Shown: positions 7,573-14,613, counted from the first letter of the stretch. The stretch is DNA of 14,961 nt from Acidobacteriota bacterium (GCA_020201365.1 JAIVGV010000019.1:1-14961), one strand, 5' to 3'. Numbers and translations: made by a program. The notes: generated by a model not told the origin, from the sequence alone.

Positions 7573-8403
7573 ATGTCGAACGCGACTCTTCATCCGCCGC
7601 GCGGCGCGCGAGCCGACACCGAAACGGCGTACTCTCCGTCGCCCGCCCGCGAGCCGCTCGTGCTCTGCGTTGACGCGGCGACGGACGTGCGCTCGGTCGC
7701 CGTCGCGCGCGGCTCGCGCGTCGTCGCGAGGGTGCGCGAGGGGGCGCAGCGCGCGCAGTCGTCCGTCCTGCTCGCGCAGATAGACGAGGCGTTGCGCGAA
7801 GCCGACGTCTCGCTCACGGAGATCGAACTCTACGCCGTCGCGCGGGGACCCGGCAGCTTCACGGGCTTGCGCGCGGGGCTCGCGACGATCAAGGCCTTCG
7901 CCTCCGTGCTCGCGCGATCCGTCGCGGCGGTGCCGACGCTCGAAGTCGTCGCGCTCTCGGCGGGCGAGTCGGCGCGCACGATCGCGCTCATCCCGGCGGG
8001 CAGGGGGGAGGTCTTCGCGCAGACTTTCCGCATCCTGCCGGACGCACGCGTCGTCGCGCTGGACGCGCCCGCGCACGTCAGCCCTTCGACGCTCGTCGCG
8101 CGCGCCTGCGAGCAGCGCGAGTCTGTGACGTGGGCTGGCGGCGGCGCGCACGCGCACGCGGCGCAGCTGCGCGAGACGGCTGGGCGCGCCGGCATGGAGT
8201 TCTGCGAGCAGGGCGACTCCGCGCGTGACGTTGACGGGGAGCGCGTCTGGACGCTCGCGCGAGCCGCGGACGACTACGCCGACGAGATGGCGCGGCTGGG
8301 TCTGATAAGGTCTCTGGCTGGTGACGTGGTGCGTGCGGAAGATTTGCGCGCGGAGTATGTGAGGTTGTCGGACGCGGAGCTGAAAGAACGATGTCGAGGG
8401 TAG
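7573..8403 (+). CDS. tsaB: tRNA threonylcarbamoyladenosine biosynthesis protein TsaB
   Basis: TsaB (YeaZ family, ASKHA fold) is the non-catalytic partner of TsaD; with TsaE they transfer threonylcarbamoyl from the TsaC product to A37 of tRNA. The 276-residue protein shows the N-terminal strand LCVDAAT (31-37), the family hallmark GPGSFTGLRAGLATIKAFA (92-110), GRGEVFAQTF (143-152, usually R-RGEVY) and a C-terminal AEYVRL (260-265). It is longer than the usual 220-240 residues, mainly from a disordered-looking N-terminal extension of about 26 residues. ATG 7573 has GAGG just upstream (7568-7571, close) and a TATAAT promoter at 7549. The 3' end overlaps rimI by 13 bases, a common arrangement for these genes. 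tsaC is in the same window, but tsaD and tsaE are not. Confidence 0.93.
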   Translation: MSNATLHPPRGARADTETAYSPSPAREPLVLCVDAATDVRSVAVARGSRVVARVREGAQRAQSSVLLAQIDEALREADVSLTEIELYAVARGPGSFTGLRAGLATIKAFASVLARSVAAVPTLEVVALSAGESARTIALIPAGRGEVFAQTFRILPDARVVALDAPAHVSPSTLVARACEQRESVTWAGGGAHAHAAQLRETAGRAGMEFCEQGDSARDVDGERVWTLARAADDYADEMARLGLIRSLAGDVVRAEDLRAEYVRLSDAELKERCRG

Positions 8404-8894
8404 AGCGAGCGAGGGGCAGGGAGTTGTATTACAAGATTGCGCCGATGTCGGCGCACGATCTCTTGGAGGTCGTCGAGATCGAAGAGACTTCGGGGCTGAG
8501 CCGTTGGGGCTGGGACTCGTACAATGCGGAGCTCGAGCGCGGCGACTCGATCATGTTCGTCGCGCGGCGCGACCCGCCCGACGGCGAAGGCAAGTACCTG
8601 CTCGGCTTCGTCGCCGCGCGCGTGGGCGCGGAGGAGATGCACGTCAACAACATCGGCGTGCGCGTGAGTCTGCGGCAGCGCGGCGTGGGCGGCGAGCTGC
8701 TGCGGCGCGCGCTCGCGGCCGCCGAGTCGCTCGGCGCGCGCGAGGCTTTCCTCGAAGTCCGCGCCGGAAACGTCGCCGCGCAGGCGCTCTACGGCGCGCA
8801 CGGCTTCGAGATCGCGGGGAGGCGTCGCAACTACTACCAGGACCCGGCGGAAGACGCGCTCGTGATGCGCAAGCGGCTCGCGCCGAGGGCTTGA
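8391..8894 (+). CDS. rimI: Ribosomal-protein-alanine N-acetyltransferase (RimI, GNAT family)
   Basis: This 167-residue GNAT-fold acetyltransferase is of the RimI type, which acetylates protein N-termini (bS18 in E. coli) using acetyl-CoA. Visible features are the first strand YYKIAPMSAHDLLEVVEIEE (13-32), NNIGVRV (86-92), the acetyl-CoA pyrophosphate loop RQRGVGGELL (95-104), and LEVRAGNVAAQALYGAHGFE (121-140). RRRNYYQDPAEDALVM (144-159) also follows E. coli RimI closely. The ATG at 8391 lies inside tsaB (13-base overlap), so the two are presumably co-transcribed and translationally coupled. Starting at the later Met19 would remove the first beta strand. The specific substrate here is inferred from the family. 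Confidence 0.9.
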   Translation: MSRVERARGRELYYKIAPMSAHDLLEVVEIEETSGLSRWGWDSYNAELERGDSIMFVARRDPPDGEGKYLLGFVAARVGAEEMHVNNIGVRVSLRQRGVGGELLRRALAAAESLGAREAFLEVRAGNVAAQALYGAHGFEIAGRRRNYYQDPAEDALVMRKRLAPRA

Positions 8895-9027
8895 TTCGCG
8901 CCGTCGTTTTGATTAACCTTCAGCCGCGGACGTAAGCCGCGCGGGGCGACGCTAGGTAGCCGACGTTGATCTCCGTCGCCGCCCGCCCCGACCCAACGAC
9001 GCAACTGCCAAAAGGAGGCTTCCCGAA

Positions 9028-9270
9028 ATGGAAACATCGAACGCGGACAGCTTGAAGCAGGAGTTGATCATGAGCGACCCGGAGTTCCGCGAGCTGGCGC
9101 GCGAGCACGGTCGCTACGAGGCGCGCCTGAGCGAGCTGTCCGCGCTGCCGTACCCGAACGACGAAGAGCAGTTGGAAGAGATCACTCTGAAGAAGAAGAA
9201 GCTGGCTGTTAAAGATCAGATGCACGAAATCATGCTGCGCCACCAGAAGGTGACCGCGTCGGCGCACTAA
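9028..9270 (+). CDS. DUF465 family (YdcH-like) small coiled-coil protein
   Basis: This 80-residue, highly charged, helical protein has the DUF465 pattern: an N-terminal helix with DPEFRELAREHGRYEARLSEL (20-40), a short turn at LPYPNDEEQ, and a Lys-rich second helix (LEEITLKKKKLAVKDQMHEI) ending in the DUF465-like LKD/VKDQM segment. The family forms small antiparallel coiled coils and has no established biochemical role. A strong Shine-Dalgarno (AAAAGGAGG, 9012-9020) precedes the ATG. The gene is bounded downstream by a rho-independent terminator. The 133 bases between rimI and it contain no convincing promoter, so it may be read through from tsaB-rimI or have its own unseen start. Confidence 0.85.
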   Translation: METSNADSLKQELIMSDPEFRELAREHGRYEARLSELSALPYPNDEEQLEEITLKKKKLAVKDQMHEIMLRHQKVTASAH

Positions 9271-9301
9271 GCGCGCGAACGGAAAATTAGGCTCCGGCTT
9301 C

Positions 9302-9338
9302 GGGGCGGGGCGGTTGATTCGACCGCCCGCCCCTTTTT
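9302..9338 (+). terminator. Rho-independent terminator after the DUF465 gene
   Basis: A G-rich arm at 9302-9314 pairs with ACCGCCCGCCCC at 9322-9333 with a single unpaired base, around a 7-base loop, and is followed by five T residues (9334-9338). It lies 32 bases after the DUF465 stop and ahead of psd. Confidence 0.85.
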
Positions 9339-9346
9339 GTTAGAAT
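9338..9346 (+). promoter_or_regulatory. Possible extended -10 promoter for psd-pssA
   Basis: TGTTAGAAT combines an extended -10 TGn with TAGAAT (5 of 6 to consensus), starting on the last T of the upstream terminator. A TTGATT within the terminator loop (9314-9319) is a poor -35 at 21 bases. Transcription from about 9353 would give a leader of 130-190 bases before psd. Confidence 0.4.
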
Positions 9347-9543
9347 GGGCGAGCGCGCGGAGGCTACTAGCGGGCTTACCCGCGCTTGTTGACGGGAGTC
9401 GCCGGCGGACGAAGACGCGGCGCATTCCGGCGAGCCGCGACTTCGAGACTAAGCCGACGCCCGAAGCGCCGCGCCGCGAGATGAATTCTGATGCGGCGTC
9501 AGAGGCGGCGGTAAAGGCTCCCCCATCCGACCCGGAAACTTCG

Positions 9544-10161
9544 ATGGTACGAGACGGCATCCCATTCGTCGTGACGCCCCTGGCGCTCGCCTTCGTCGCC
9601 TTCGCGCTCGGCTACTGGTACGTCGGCGCGGCGCTGCTCGTGGTCGCCGCCTTCATGGCTTTCTTCTTCCGCGATCCGCACAGACCGGCGCCGGCTGACG
9701 AGAGCCTGGTCCTCGCGCCCGCCGACGGTCGCGTGACGCGCGTCGCCGCGCTCGACGCGAACGACCCGGGCTCGCCGACGATCGTCAGCATTTTCTTGAG
9801 CGTCTTCGACGTGCACGTCAACCGCGCGCCCATCGCGGGCGAGATCACGGACGTGACGTACACGCGCGGCAGGTTCGTCATCGCGACGCGCGAGGACGCG
9901 AGCCTCGTCAACGAGCAGAACAGCCTGACCATCGAGGGCGCGCGCATGACGGTCGTCTGCAAGCAGATCGCGGGCGTGCTCGCGCGCCGCATCGTCTGTT
10001 GGAAGCGCGTCGGCGACAGTCTTTCCCTGGGCGAGCGCTTCGGCATGATCAAGTTCAGCTCGCGAACCGACCTCGTCCTGCCGCCGGAGGTCGCGGTCGA
10101 GGCGCGCGTCGGCGAGCGCGTGCGCGGGGGCTTGAGCGTGGTCGGGAGGCTGAAGTCGTGA
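9544..10161 (+). CDS. psd: Phosphatidylserine decarboxylase, short (PSD-A type)
   Basis: Psd decarboxylates phosphatidylserine to phosphatidylethanolamine at the inner membrane using a pyruvoyl group made by self-cleavage. From ATG 9544 (MVRDGIPFVVTP) the protein has 205 residues, matching the short family. It has two hydrophobic helices (about 8-41), FFRDPHR (41-47), PADGRV with the likely catalytic Asp61, and FDVHVNRAP with His91. MIKFSSRTDLVLPP (168-181) contains the processing site. The normal Gly-Ser is Ser172-Ser173 here (codon AGC at 10057-10059, one base from GGC). The future pyruvoyl Ser173 is retained. Another in-frame ATG at 9481 would add 21 polar residues; neither start has a strong Shine-Dalgarno, and 9544 is chosen by family alignment. 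The gene overlaps pssA by four bases (GTGA), forming the classic psd-pssA operon. Confidence 0.9.
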   Translation: MVRDGIPFVVTPLALAFVAFALGYWYVGAALLVVAAFMAFFFRDPHRPAPADESLVLAPADGRVTRVAALDANDPGSPTIVSIFLSVFDVHVNRAPIAGEITDVTYTRGRFVIATREDASLVNEQNSLTIEGARMTVVCKQIAGVLARRIVCWKRVGDSLSLGERFGMIKFSSRTDLVLPPEVAVEARVGERVRGGLSVVGRLKS

Positions 10162-11051
10162 GCGTGCATCCGCTGAAGAGGGAAGGGGAGAGCCCGCGGC
10201 AGCCGCCGCGCCGCGGCATCAAGAAGGGGCTCTACGTCGTCCCTTCCGCGTTCACCGCCGCGAACATCGGGATGGGCTTCTACGCCGTGATGGCTGCGCT
10301 GCGCGGCTTCCAGCTCGTGGAGGGCGGCACGCAGACGCAGCTCGCGGCGGCGGCGGCGCACTTCGACAACGCGGCGCACGCCATCGGCTGGGCGTTCGTC
10401 TTCGACGCGCTCGACGGTCGCATCGCGCGACTCACGAAGACGACGACCGAGATGGGAATCCAGCTCGACTCGCTCGCCGACGTCCTCACCTTCGGCATCG
10501 CGCCCGCCGTCCTCGCCTACGCCTGGGGCTACGGCTCGGCGCTCGCCGAGGGCAGCCGCGCGCACTCGCTCGGCTGGTTCTTCTCATTCATGTTCCTCAT
10601 CTGCGGCGCGTTCCGTCTCGCGCGCTTCAACGTACAGGCGAGCCGACCGCGCGTGCTCGCCGAAGGTGTCGCTAAGGTTGACAAGAAGAACTTCGTCGGC
10701 TTGCCGATCCCGATGGCTGGCGGATTCATCGCCGCGCTCGTCCACTACGCGCCGCTGCCGCTCTCCTACTACAGCCCCGACGTCGGCAGGGTTTACAGCG
10801 GTCTCCTCATGTTCGCCGTGGCGCTGCTCGCGGCGCTGATGGTGAGCACGGTCAAGTATTGGAGCTTCAAGACCGTCGGCACGGGCGGGCGGGGCACGCG
10901 CTTCGTCATCCTCGGCATCGCCGCCGTCGGGATGCTCGTCTGGCTCTTCTCACGCTACATCGTCATCACCTTCGTCACGCTCTACATCCTCCACGGTCTT
11001 GTCGCGCGCTTCGTGAGCCTTCTCCGATTCTTCAGCCCGCGGCGACGATAA
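10158..11051 (+). CDS. pssA: CDP-diacylglycerol-serine O-phosphatidyltransferase
   Basis: PssA joins CDP-diacylglycerol and serine into phosphatidylserine, the substrate of the preceding psd product. This 297-residue integral membrane protein carries the full CDP-alcohol phosphatidyltransferase motif D83-x2-D86-G87-x2-A90-R91-x8-G100-x3-D104-x3-D108. Several hydrophobic helices cover about 27-48, 110-125, 138-152, 185-198, 213-232 and 250-280, and RLARFNVQ follows the third. The start is GTG at 10158, overlapping the psd stop, with GGGAGG (10144-10149) as a well-placed Shine-Dalgarno. The basic N-terminus (about 25 residues) is cytosolic. The 3' end faces the beta-propeller gene; no terminator hairpin was found in the 93-base gap, which is also where composition begins to change. 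Confidence 0.95.
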   Translation: MSVHPLKREGESPRQPPRRGIKKGLYVVPSAFTAANIGMGFYAVMAALRGFQLVEGGTQTQLAAAAAHFDNAAHAIGWAFVFDALDGRIARLTKTTTEMGIQLDSLADVLTFGIAPAVLAYAWGYGSALAEGSRAHSLGWFFSFMFLICGAFRLARFNVQASRPRVLAEGVAKVDKKNFVGLPIPMAGGFIAALVHYAPLPLSYYSPDVGRVYSGLLMFAVALLAALMVSTVKYWSFKTVGTGGRGTRFVILGIAAVGMLVWLFSRYIVITFVTLYILHGLVARFVSLLRFFSPRRR

Positions 11052-11144
11052 AGGCTCGCGCCCGCACGAAGCATCTGCTCGCGCGGAAGGGCTTTGTGTC
11101 GGGAGAATTGTTTGGCGTCCGGGCGCACTCAGAGGAAGGTGACA

Positions 11145-12266
11145 TCATCCGGCGGGGGCGAAAGCCATGAGCCCTGCGCGCGTCGGAATGATAAGGCGTC
11201 CGCCGCAAAGTGTCGGGGCGGCGGTGACAGAGTTGTCATGACCGAGCGAGATGGCGTTCAGCTGCTTGCCGTCGCGCAGTGATAAGACAATACAAGTATC
11301 CTCACCCAGGGGCGCGAAGAGGGCTTCGTTAGCGGCAAGCAAAATCGGCTCAGCGAGGCGCGCGGGCAACAGTCTTTTCCACCGCCTTTTTCCGTTCTGC
11401 GCGCCGAAGAATTGTACGAAATTATCAGGTGTCGTAACTAACAGCCCGTCTCCGGCGTCAACAAGCGACTGCACACGCCCGCCCGCCCTTTTACGCCAGA
11501 GTGTGATTAGATTGTCGCCCGACACTCGCAAGGCGCATAGGTAGCCGTCCGCCGTCCCCAGATAAACTACGTCGTCGTGAAAAACGGGCGGCACGGCGAT
11601 CTCTCCCCGCGTCCGATAACGCTGCAAGGTCTTGCCTGTATTTTGATCCAGCACGTAAATGTAGCTGCCGAGGGTGCTGATATAAAGTTTGCTGCCAAGT
11701 GTTTCGCTAACACCCCCGATTGTATGCGTGAGTTTCGCAGACCATCTTACTTGCCCACCCTGTCTATCAATTGCGTAAATTTCATTAACCAACGTGACGA
11801 ATAACTGATCTCCGCTTACAGACACCGCTTCTCCTGCGCGTTGTGAGAATTTACGTGCCCAGAGGGTGATGCCGCTCGTACCGCTGAGCGCGCGAAGGAG
11901 TGTCGGCTCACTTTCAGAATCTGCGCCGTCGCCGAGCTTAAATGCCTCTGTAAGCACATAAACGCTCTGCCCGCTGACCGCGGGCGGGGTAGGGAAGCTT
12001 CCGCCCGTATCCGTTTTCCACCCTAATTGACCGTCGCGCGTGCTTAGTGATATTAACGTCCCATCCGAAAGCGGGACATACACTGCTTGCCCGCCGCAGG
12101 CGGGTTGAAGTGTTGATAAGATTTCGGAAGCATACCCCCATCTGAAGGCGAGCGGGATCGAGAGAGGTAGAGCCTGATACGTACCCGGCTCCCCGAAGGT
12201 TGGGCAAGCCATCAGAAGAACCACAAGGATGGCTTTTTGGATCGCAGTTGAAAAAGATGCCCTCAT
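11145..12266 (-). CDS. Secreted PQQ-like beta-propeller repeat protein
   Basis: The 373-residue protein has an N-terminal signal sequence (about 1-25); LLMAC with Cys21 resembles a lipobox, so it may be a lipoprotein. The rest is built of repeats with the PQQ-propeller pattern (VYV...DG.L..L....G...W), visible at about 62-84, 101-137, 154-176, 193-215, 233-258, 274-297 and 324-362, suggesting seven or eight blades. The fold is shared with BamB of the outer-membrane assembly complex and with PQQ dehydrogenases. I see no clear quinone-binding or metal ligands, so a structural or binding role is more likely than catalysis. The ATG at 12266 has AAGGT 7 bases upstream. It is divergent from guaA. 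Codon use is much less GC-biased than in genes left of 11,050, except near its 3' end. Confidence 0.8.
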   Translation of the reverse strand: MRASFSTAIQKAILVVLLMACPTFGEPGTYQALPLSIPLAFRWGYASEILSTLQPACGGQAVYVPLSDGTLISLSTRDGQLGWKTDTGGSFPTPPAVSGQSVYVLTEAFKLGDGADSESEPTLLRALSGTSGITLWARKFSQRAGEAVSVSGDQLFVTLVNEIYAIDRQGGQVRWSAKLTHTIGGVSETLGSKLYISTLGSYIYVLDQNTGKTLQRYRTRGEIAVPPVFHDDVVYLGTADGYLCALRVSGDNLITLWRKRAGGRVQSLVDAGDGLLVTTPDNFVQFFGAQNGKRRWKRLLPARLAEPILLAANEALFAPLGEDTCIVLSLRDGKQLNAISLGHDNSVTAAPTLCGGRLIIPTRAGLMAFAPAG

Positions 12267-12379
12267 GAACTAACCTTCGATCGTTATCATGGAGTCCGGC
12301 TGCAGCGCTCTGTCGGGCGCATAGGGCAGTTCTAAATATATCGAAGTTTGGCATGCCAGGGGAGAAGGGGGAGGTATTC

Positions 12380-13390
12380 TTGACGACTCATTCGATAGCG
12401 AAATATGACACCATTGTAATTTTAGACTTTGGATCACAGTACACCCAACTCATCGCCCGCCGCATCAGGGAACTTAACGTCTACTGTCAAATCTACCCTT
12501 ACAATGCGCCCATCTCTCACGTCTTGGAACTGAACCCGACGGGGTTGATCCTTTCGGGCGGACCTTCCTCTGTATATGATCTCGGCGCCCCCAGGCTCAC
12601 AAACAATCTGTTGGAACAAGTGAAGTGCCCCGTCTTAGGCATTTGTTACGGGTTCCAGCTATTAACTGTCGAGCTGGGCGGTGAAGTGAATCCATCTCAA
12701 AATAAGGAGTATGGCTACGCCCGCCTAACAATCACAGAACAAAGCAGTCCTCTCTTTAAAGGGCTGCCCAATGAGATTGACGCGTGGTTAAGTCACGGAG
12801 ACTACGTCACAACCTTGCCAGCCGGATTTCGATCCACAGCCAGAACAGCAAACGCGCTTAACGCATTCGAGAATTTAAACAGAGGTTTATTCGGCGTGCA
12901 ATTCCACCCGGAGGTAGCGCATACACCGCTCGGGATCGAGATACTGCGTAACTTTGTCCTAAATATCTGCGGCGCACATGCCGACTGGACGCCGTCGTCA
13001 ATCATTGAGAGGGAAGTCAACGCTATTCGAAGCCGGGTGCAAAATAAAAGTGTCATTTGCGCGCTGTCGGGCGGTGTGGATTCCACGGTTGCCGCATCGC
13101 TTGTTCATCGTGCGATTGGTAAAAAGCAGTCCTGTGTCTTCGTTGACACGGGGCTCATGCGTGAAGGTGAATTCGAGTCAATTATTAACCTCTTCAAGCA
13201 GTTCACGGACCTAAATGTTCACGGCGTCCGTGCGGGGGAGCGATTTTTGAGTGCGTTAGCTGGCGTTACCGACCCCGAACAGAAAAGGCGTATTATCGGG
13301 CAAGTCTTTATAGAGGTATTTGAAAATGAGGCGGCACATTTTGGCGATCCTGAATGCTGTAAGAATAATTGGGGAAATAACCGAATTTAA
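12380..13390 (+). pseudogene. guaA: GMP synthase (GuaA), 5' part of a gene broken by internal deletion
   Basis: GuaA converts XMP, glutamine and ATP to GMP. This frame holds the glutamine amidotransferase domain, with ILDFGSQYTQLIARRIREL, the nucleophile Cys89 in GICYGFQ, and His176/Glu178 in FHPEVAHT. The start of the ATP-pyrophosphatase domain follows, with PP-loop SGGVDST (230-236) and VFVDTGLMREGE. Homology is strong up to FENEAAHFGDPE (about 13354), then the frame reads 11 unrelated residues to a stop. The conserved segments that normally follow (QGTLYPDVIES, IKSHHNVGGLP, RHPFPGPGL) are absent. TTG at 12380 is preferred as start because GGGGGAGG (12367-12374) sits 5 bases before it; an ATG at 12353 in the same frame has no such site. 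The C-terminal domain continues in another frame at 13356-13709. Confidence 0.88.
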
Positions 13391-13709
13391 CTTGCAAGTT
13401 CTAAGAGCGGCCGATGTCCTTGTCGAAGAGGAACTTAGATCCGCCGATCTTTACGATTCAGTTTGGCAGGCTTTTCCTGTCCTGCTCCCAGTTTCGTCTG
13501 TTGGCGTGATGGGGGATTTCCGCACTTATGAAAAAGTTATTGCCATCCGTGTGGTTAATAGCTCAGACGGCATGACGGCAGATTGGACGCGGCTCCCTTA
13601 CGATGTTCTAGCGCGTATTTCCGGCCGCATCGTCGCAGAGATACGGGGTGTAAACCGTGTGGTTTACGACATTACTTCCAAGCCCCCAGGCACGATCGAA
13701 TGGGAATAA
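13326..13709 (+). pseudogene. guaA: GMP synthase (GuaA), 3' part: C-terminal dimerisation domain in a shifted frame
   Basis: From about 13356 this frame matches the end of GuaA: AVRIIGEIT, LRAADVLVEEELRSADLYD, QAFPVLLPVSSVGVMGDFRTYEKV, and the family-typical C-terminus SKPPGTIEWE. This is the C-terminal dimerisation domain, which also helps bind XMP. The codons before 13356 are the other-frame reading of the 5' fragment and are not homologous. An ATG at 13326 lies upstream in frame but has no Shine-Dalgarno, so separate translation is unlikely. Relative to the 5' fragment the frame is shifted by one, implying a missing length of 3n+2 bases; comparison with E. coli GuaA suggests about 230. No stops or decay are visible inside the domain, so the lesion is recent or an assembly artefact. 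Confidence 0.85.
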
Positions 13710-13718
13710 TTGTTAACG

Positions 13719-13755
13719 AATGCTTAAAAAACTAAGCCAGTGCTTATTAAGCATT
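13719..13755. repeat. 9-base perfect inverted repeat between guaA and accA
   Basis: AATGCTTAA (13719-13727) and TTAAGCATT (13747-13755) are perfect reverse complements around a 19-base spacer, and TGCTTA also recurs directly (13721 and 13741). It lies just after the guaA stop and 11 bases before the accA Shine-Dalgarno. There is no T-run after it, so it is more likely an operator or mRNA leader hairpin than a terminator. Chance occurrence is possible. Confidence 0.4.
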
Positions 13756-13778
13756 TAGGTGATAGTAAGGAGTATTCA

Positions 13779-14582
13779 ATGAATTCTAGTCAGCCCCTCT
13801 CTATTCAGCGGGTGATGAATGCCCGGCATTCTTCGCGCCCTTACCTGTCGGACTATATTGAGTATGTATTTGAGGACTTTATCGAGCTTTTCGGTGACCG
13901 GCGTATGGCGGACGATCCGGCGTTAGTCTGCGGATTTGCTAACTTCCGGGGCTTTCAGGTTGGGGTTGTTGGGCAACAGAAGGGGCGGGATACGCGCCAA
14001 AGAAGGCTCCGGAACTTCGGAATGCCCAAGCCTGAGGGGTATCGCAAAGCCCTACGTTTTATGAAACTGGCTGAGAAATTCAACCGCCCCGTATTGACTT
14101 TCATCGACACCCCGGGCGCATACCCAGGTATTGACGCGGAAGAGCACGGGCAAGCAGAAGCAATCGCCCGAAATTTACTTGAGATGGCCAAATTGAAGAT
14201 TCCGGTCGTTACTGCAATTATTGGCGAAGGAGGATCTGGGGGTGCGTTGGCGATAGGCATTAGCGACCGCGTCCTTATGCTTGAGAACGCGATCTATTCG
14301 GTCATTTCACCCGAGGGGTGCGCGGCTATTTTATGGAAGGATGCCGCTAAATCTCCGCTCGCGGCGGAAGCTCTTAAGTTAACTGCGCCAGACCTATTTC
14401 GGGCGGGGATCATTGACCGAATTGTGGAAGAGCCAGTCGGCGGTGCGCACGCGGACCCTAGGATGGCTGCGAAAATTCTGGATGCAGCAATCTTCGAGGA
14501 GCTCAATTTGGTTATGACTTTACCCCCCTCCCACCGGCAAAGAAGGAGGTATCAAAAGCTGAGAGCGCTGGGATATGTCTAG
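13779..14582 (+). CDS. accA: Acetyl-CoA carboxylase carboxyltransferase subunit alpha, N-terminally short
   Basis: AccA with AccD transfers carboxyl from biotin-BCCP to acetyl-CoA, making malonyl-CoA for fatty acid synthesis. Starting at ATG 13779 (AAGGAG Shine-Dalgarno at 13767-13772, 6-base spacer) it has 267 residues. Conserved blocks are RPYLSDYIEYVFEDFIELFGDRR, GQQKGRDT, NFGMPKPEGYRKALR, FIDTPGAYPGI, GEGGSGGALAIG, ENAIYSVISPEGCAAILWKD and the GGAHADP near the end. The common 315-320-residue form has about 50 more N-terminal residues (a helical hairpin before the carboxyltransferase core); here homology begins almost at the start codon. Short AccA proteins of about 255 residues are known in Lactobacillales, so it may still work. 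An in-frame GTG at 13740 adds only 13 unrelated residues. It sits 69 bases after broken guaA and is convergent with ssb (31-base gap). Confidence 0.93.
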   Translation: MNSSQPLSIQRVMNARHSSRPYLSDYIEYVFEDFIELFGDRRMADDPALVCGFANFRGFQVGVVGQQKGRDTRQRRLRNFGMPKPEGYRKALRFMKLAEKFNRPVLTFIDTPGAYPGIDAEEHGQAEAIARNLLEMAKLKIPVVTAIIGEGGSGGALAIGISDRVLMLENAIYSVISPEGCAAILWKDAAKSPLAAEALKLTAPDLFRAGIIDRIVEEPVGGAHADPRMAAKILDAAIFEELNLVMTLPPSHRQRRRYQKLRALGYV

Positions 14583-14613
14583 CTGCCGGCGTCGCGCAGT
14601 AGGCGCAATGATT

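Larger units (their letters stand above)
11160..14600. other. Block of lower GC and mixed codon use
   Basis: Hand counts of single 60-base rows give 49 G+C at 10081 and 47 at 8701, against 31 at 11401, 22 at 11761, 28 at 12661, 28 at 13261 and 27 at 14041. Codons in the propeller gene, guaA and accA include many TTA, ATT, AAA, GTA and AGG, which are rare to the left. The ssb gene beyond 14614 is intermediate (36-39 per row). The left boundary is near 11,050-11,250. No tRNA, integrase, transposon end or flanking direct repeat was seen at it. The block may be transferred DNA, a real compositional step, or a contig joining error. Confidence 0.7.

Noticed and set aside
8943..8980. 7-base stem (GGCGACG with CGTCGCC) between rimI and the DUF465 gene
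   Set aside because: Short stem, long loop, no T-run, and such matches are frequent in DNA this rich in G and C.
9337..9543. TTG start at 9337 or ATG at 9481 for psd
   Set aside because: The TTG lies inside the terminator T-run. The ATG at 9481 is possible, but the family N-terminus aligns with the ATG at 9544.
12353..12379. ATG at 12353 as guaA start
   Set aside because: It has no ribosome binding site, and its nine extra codons encode the GGGGGAGG that best serves the TTG at 12380.
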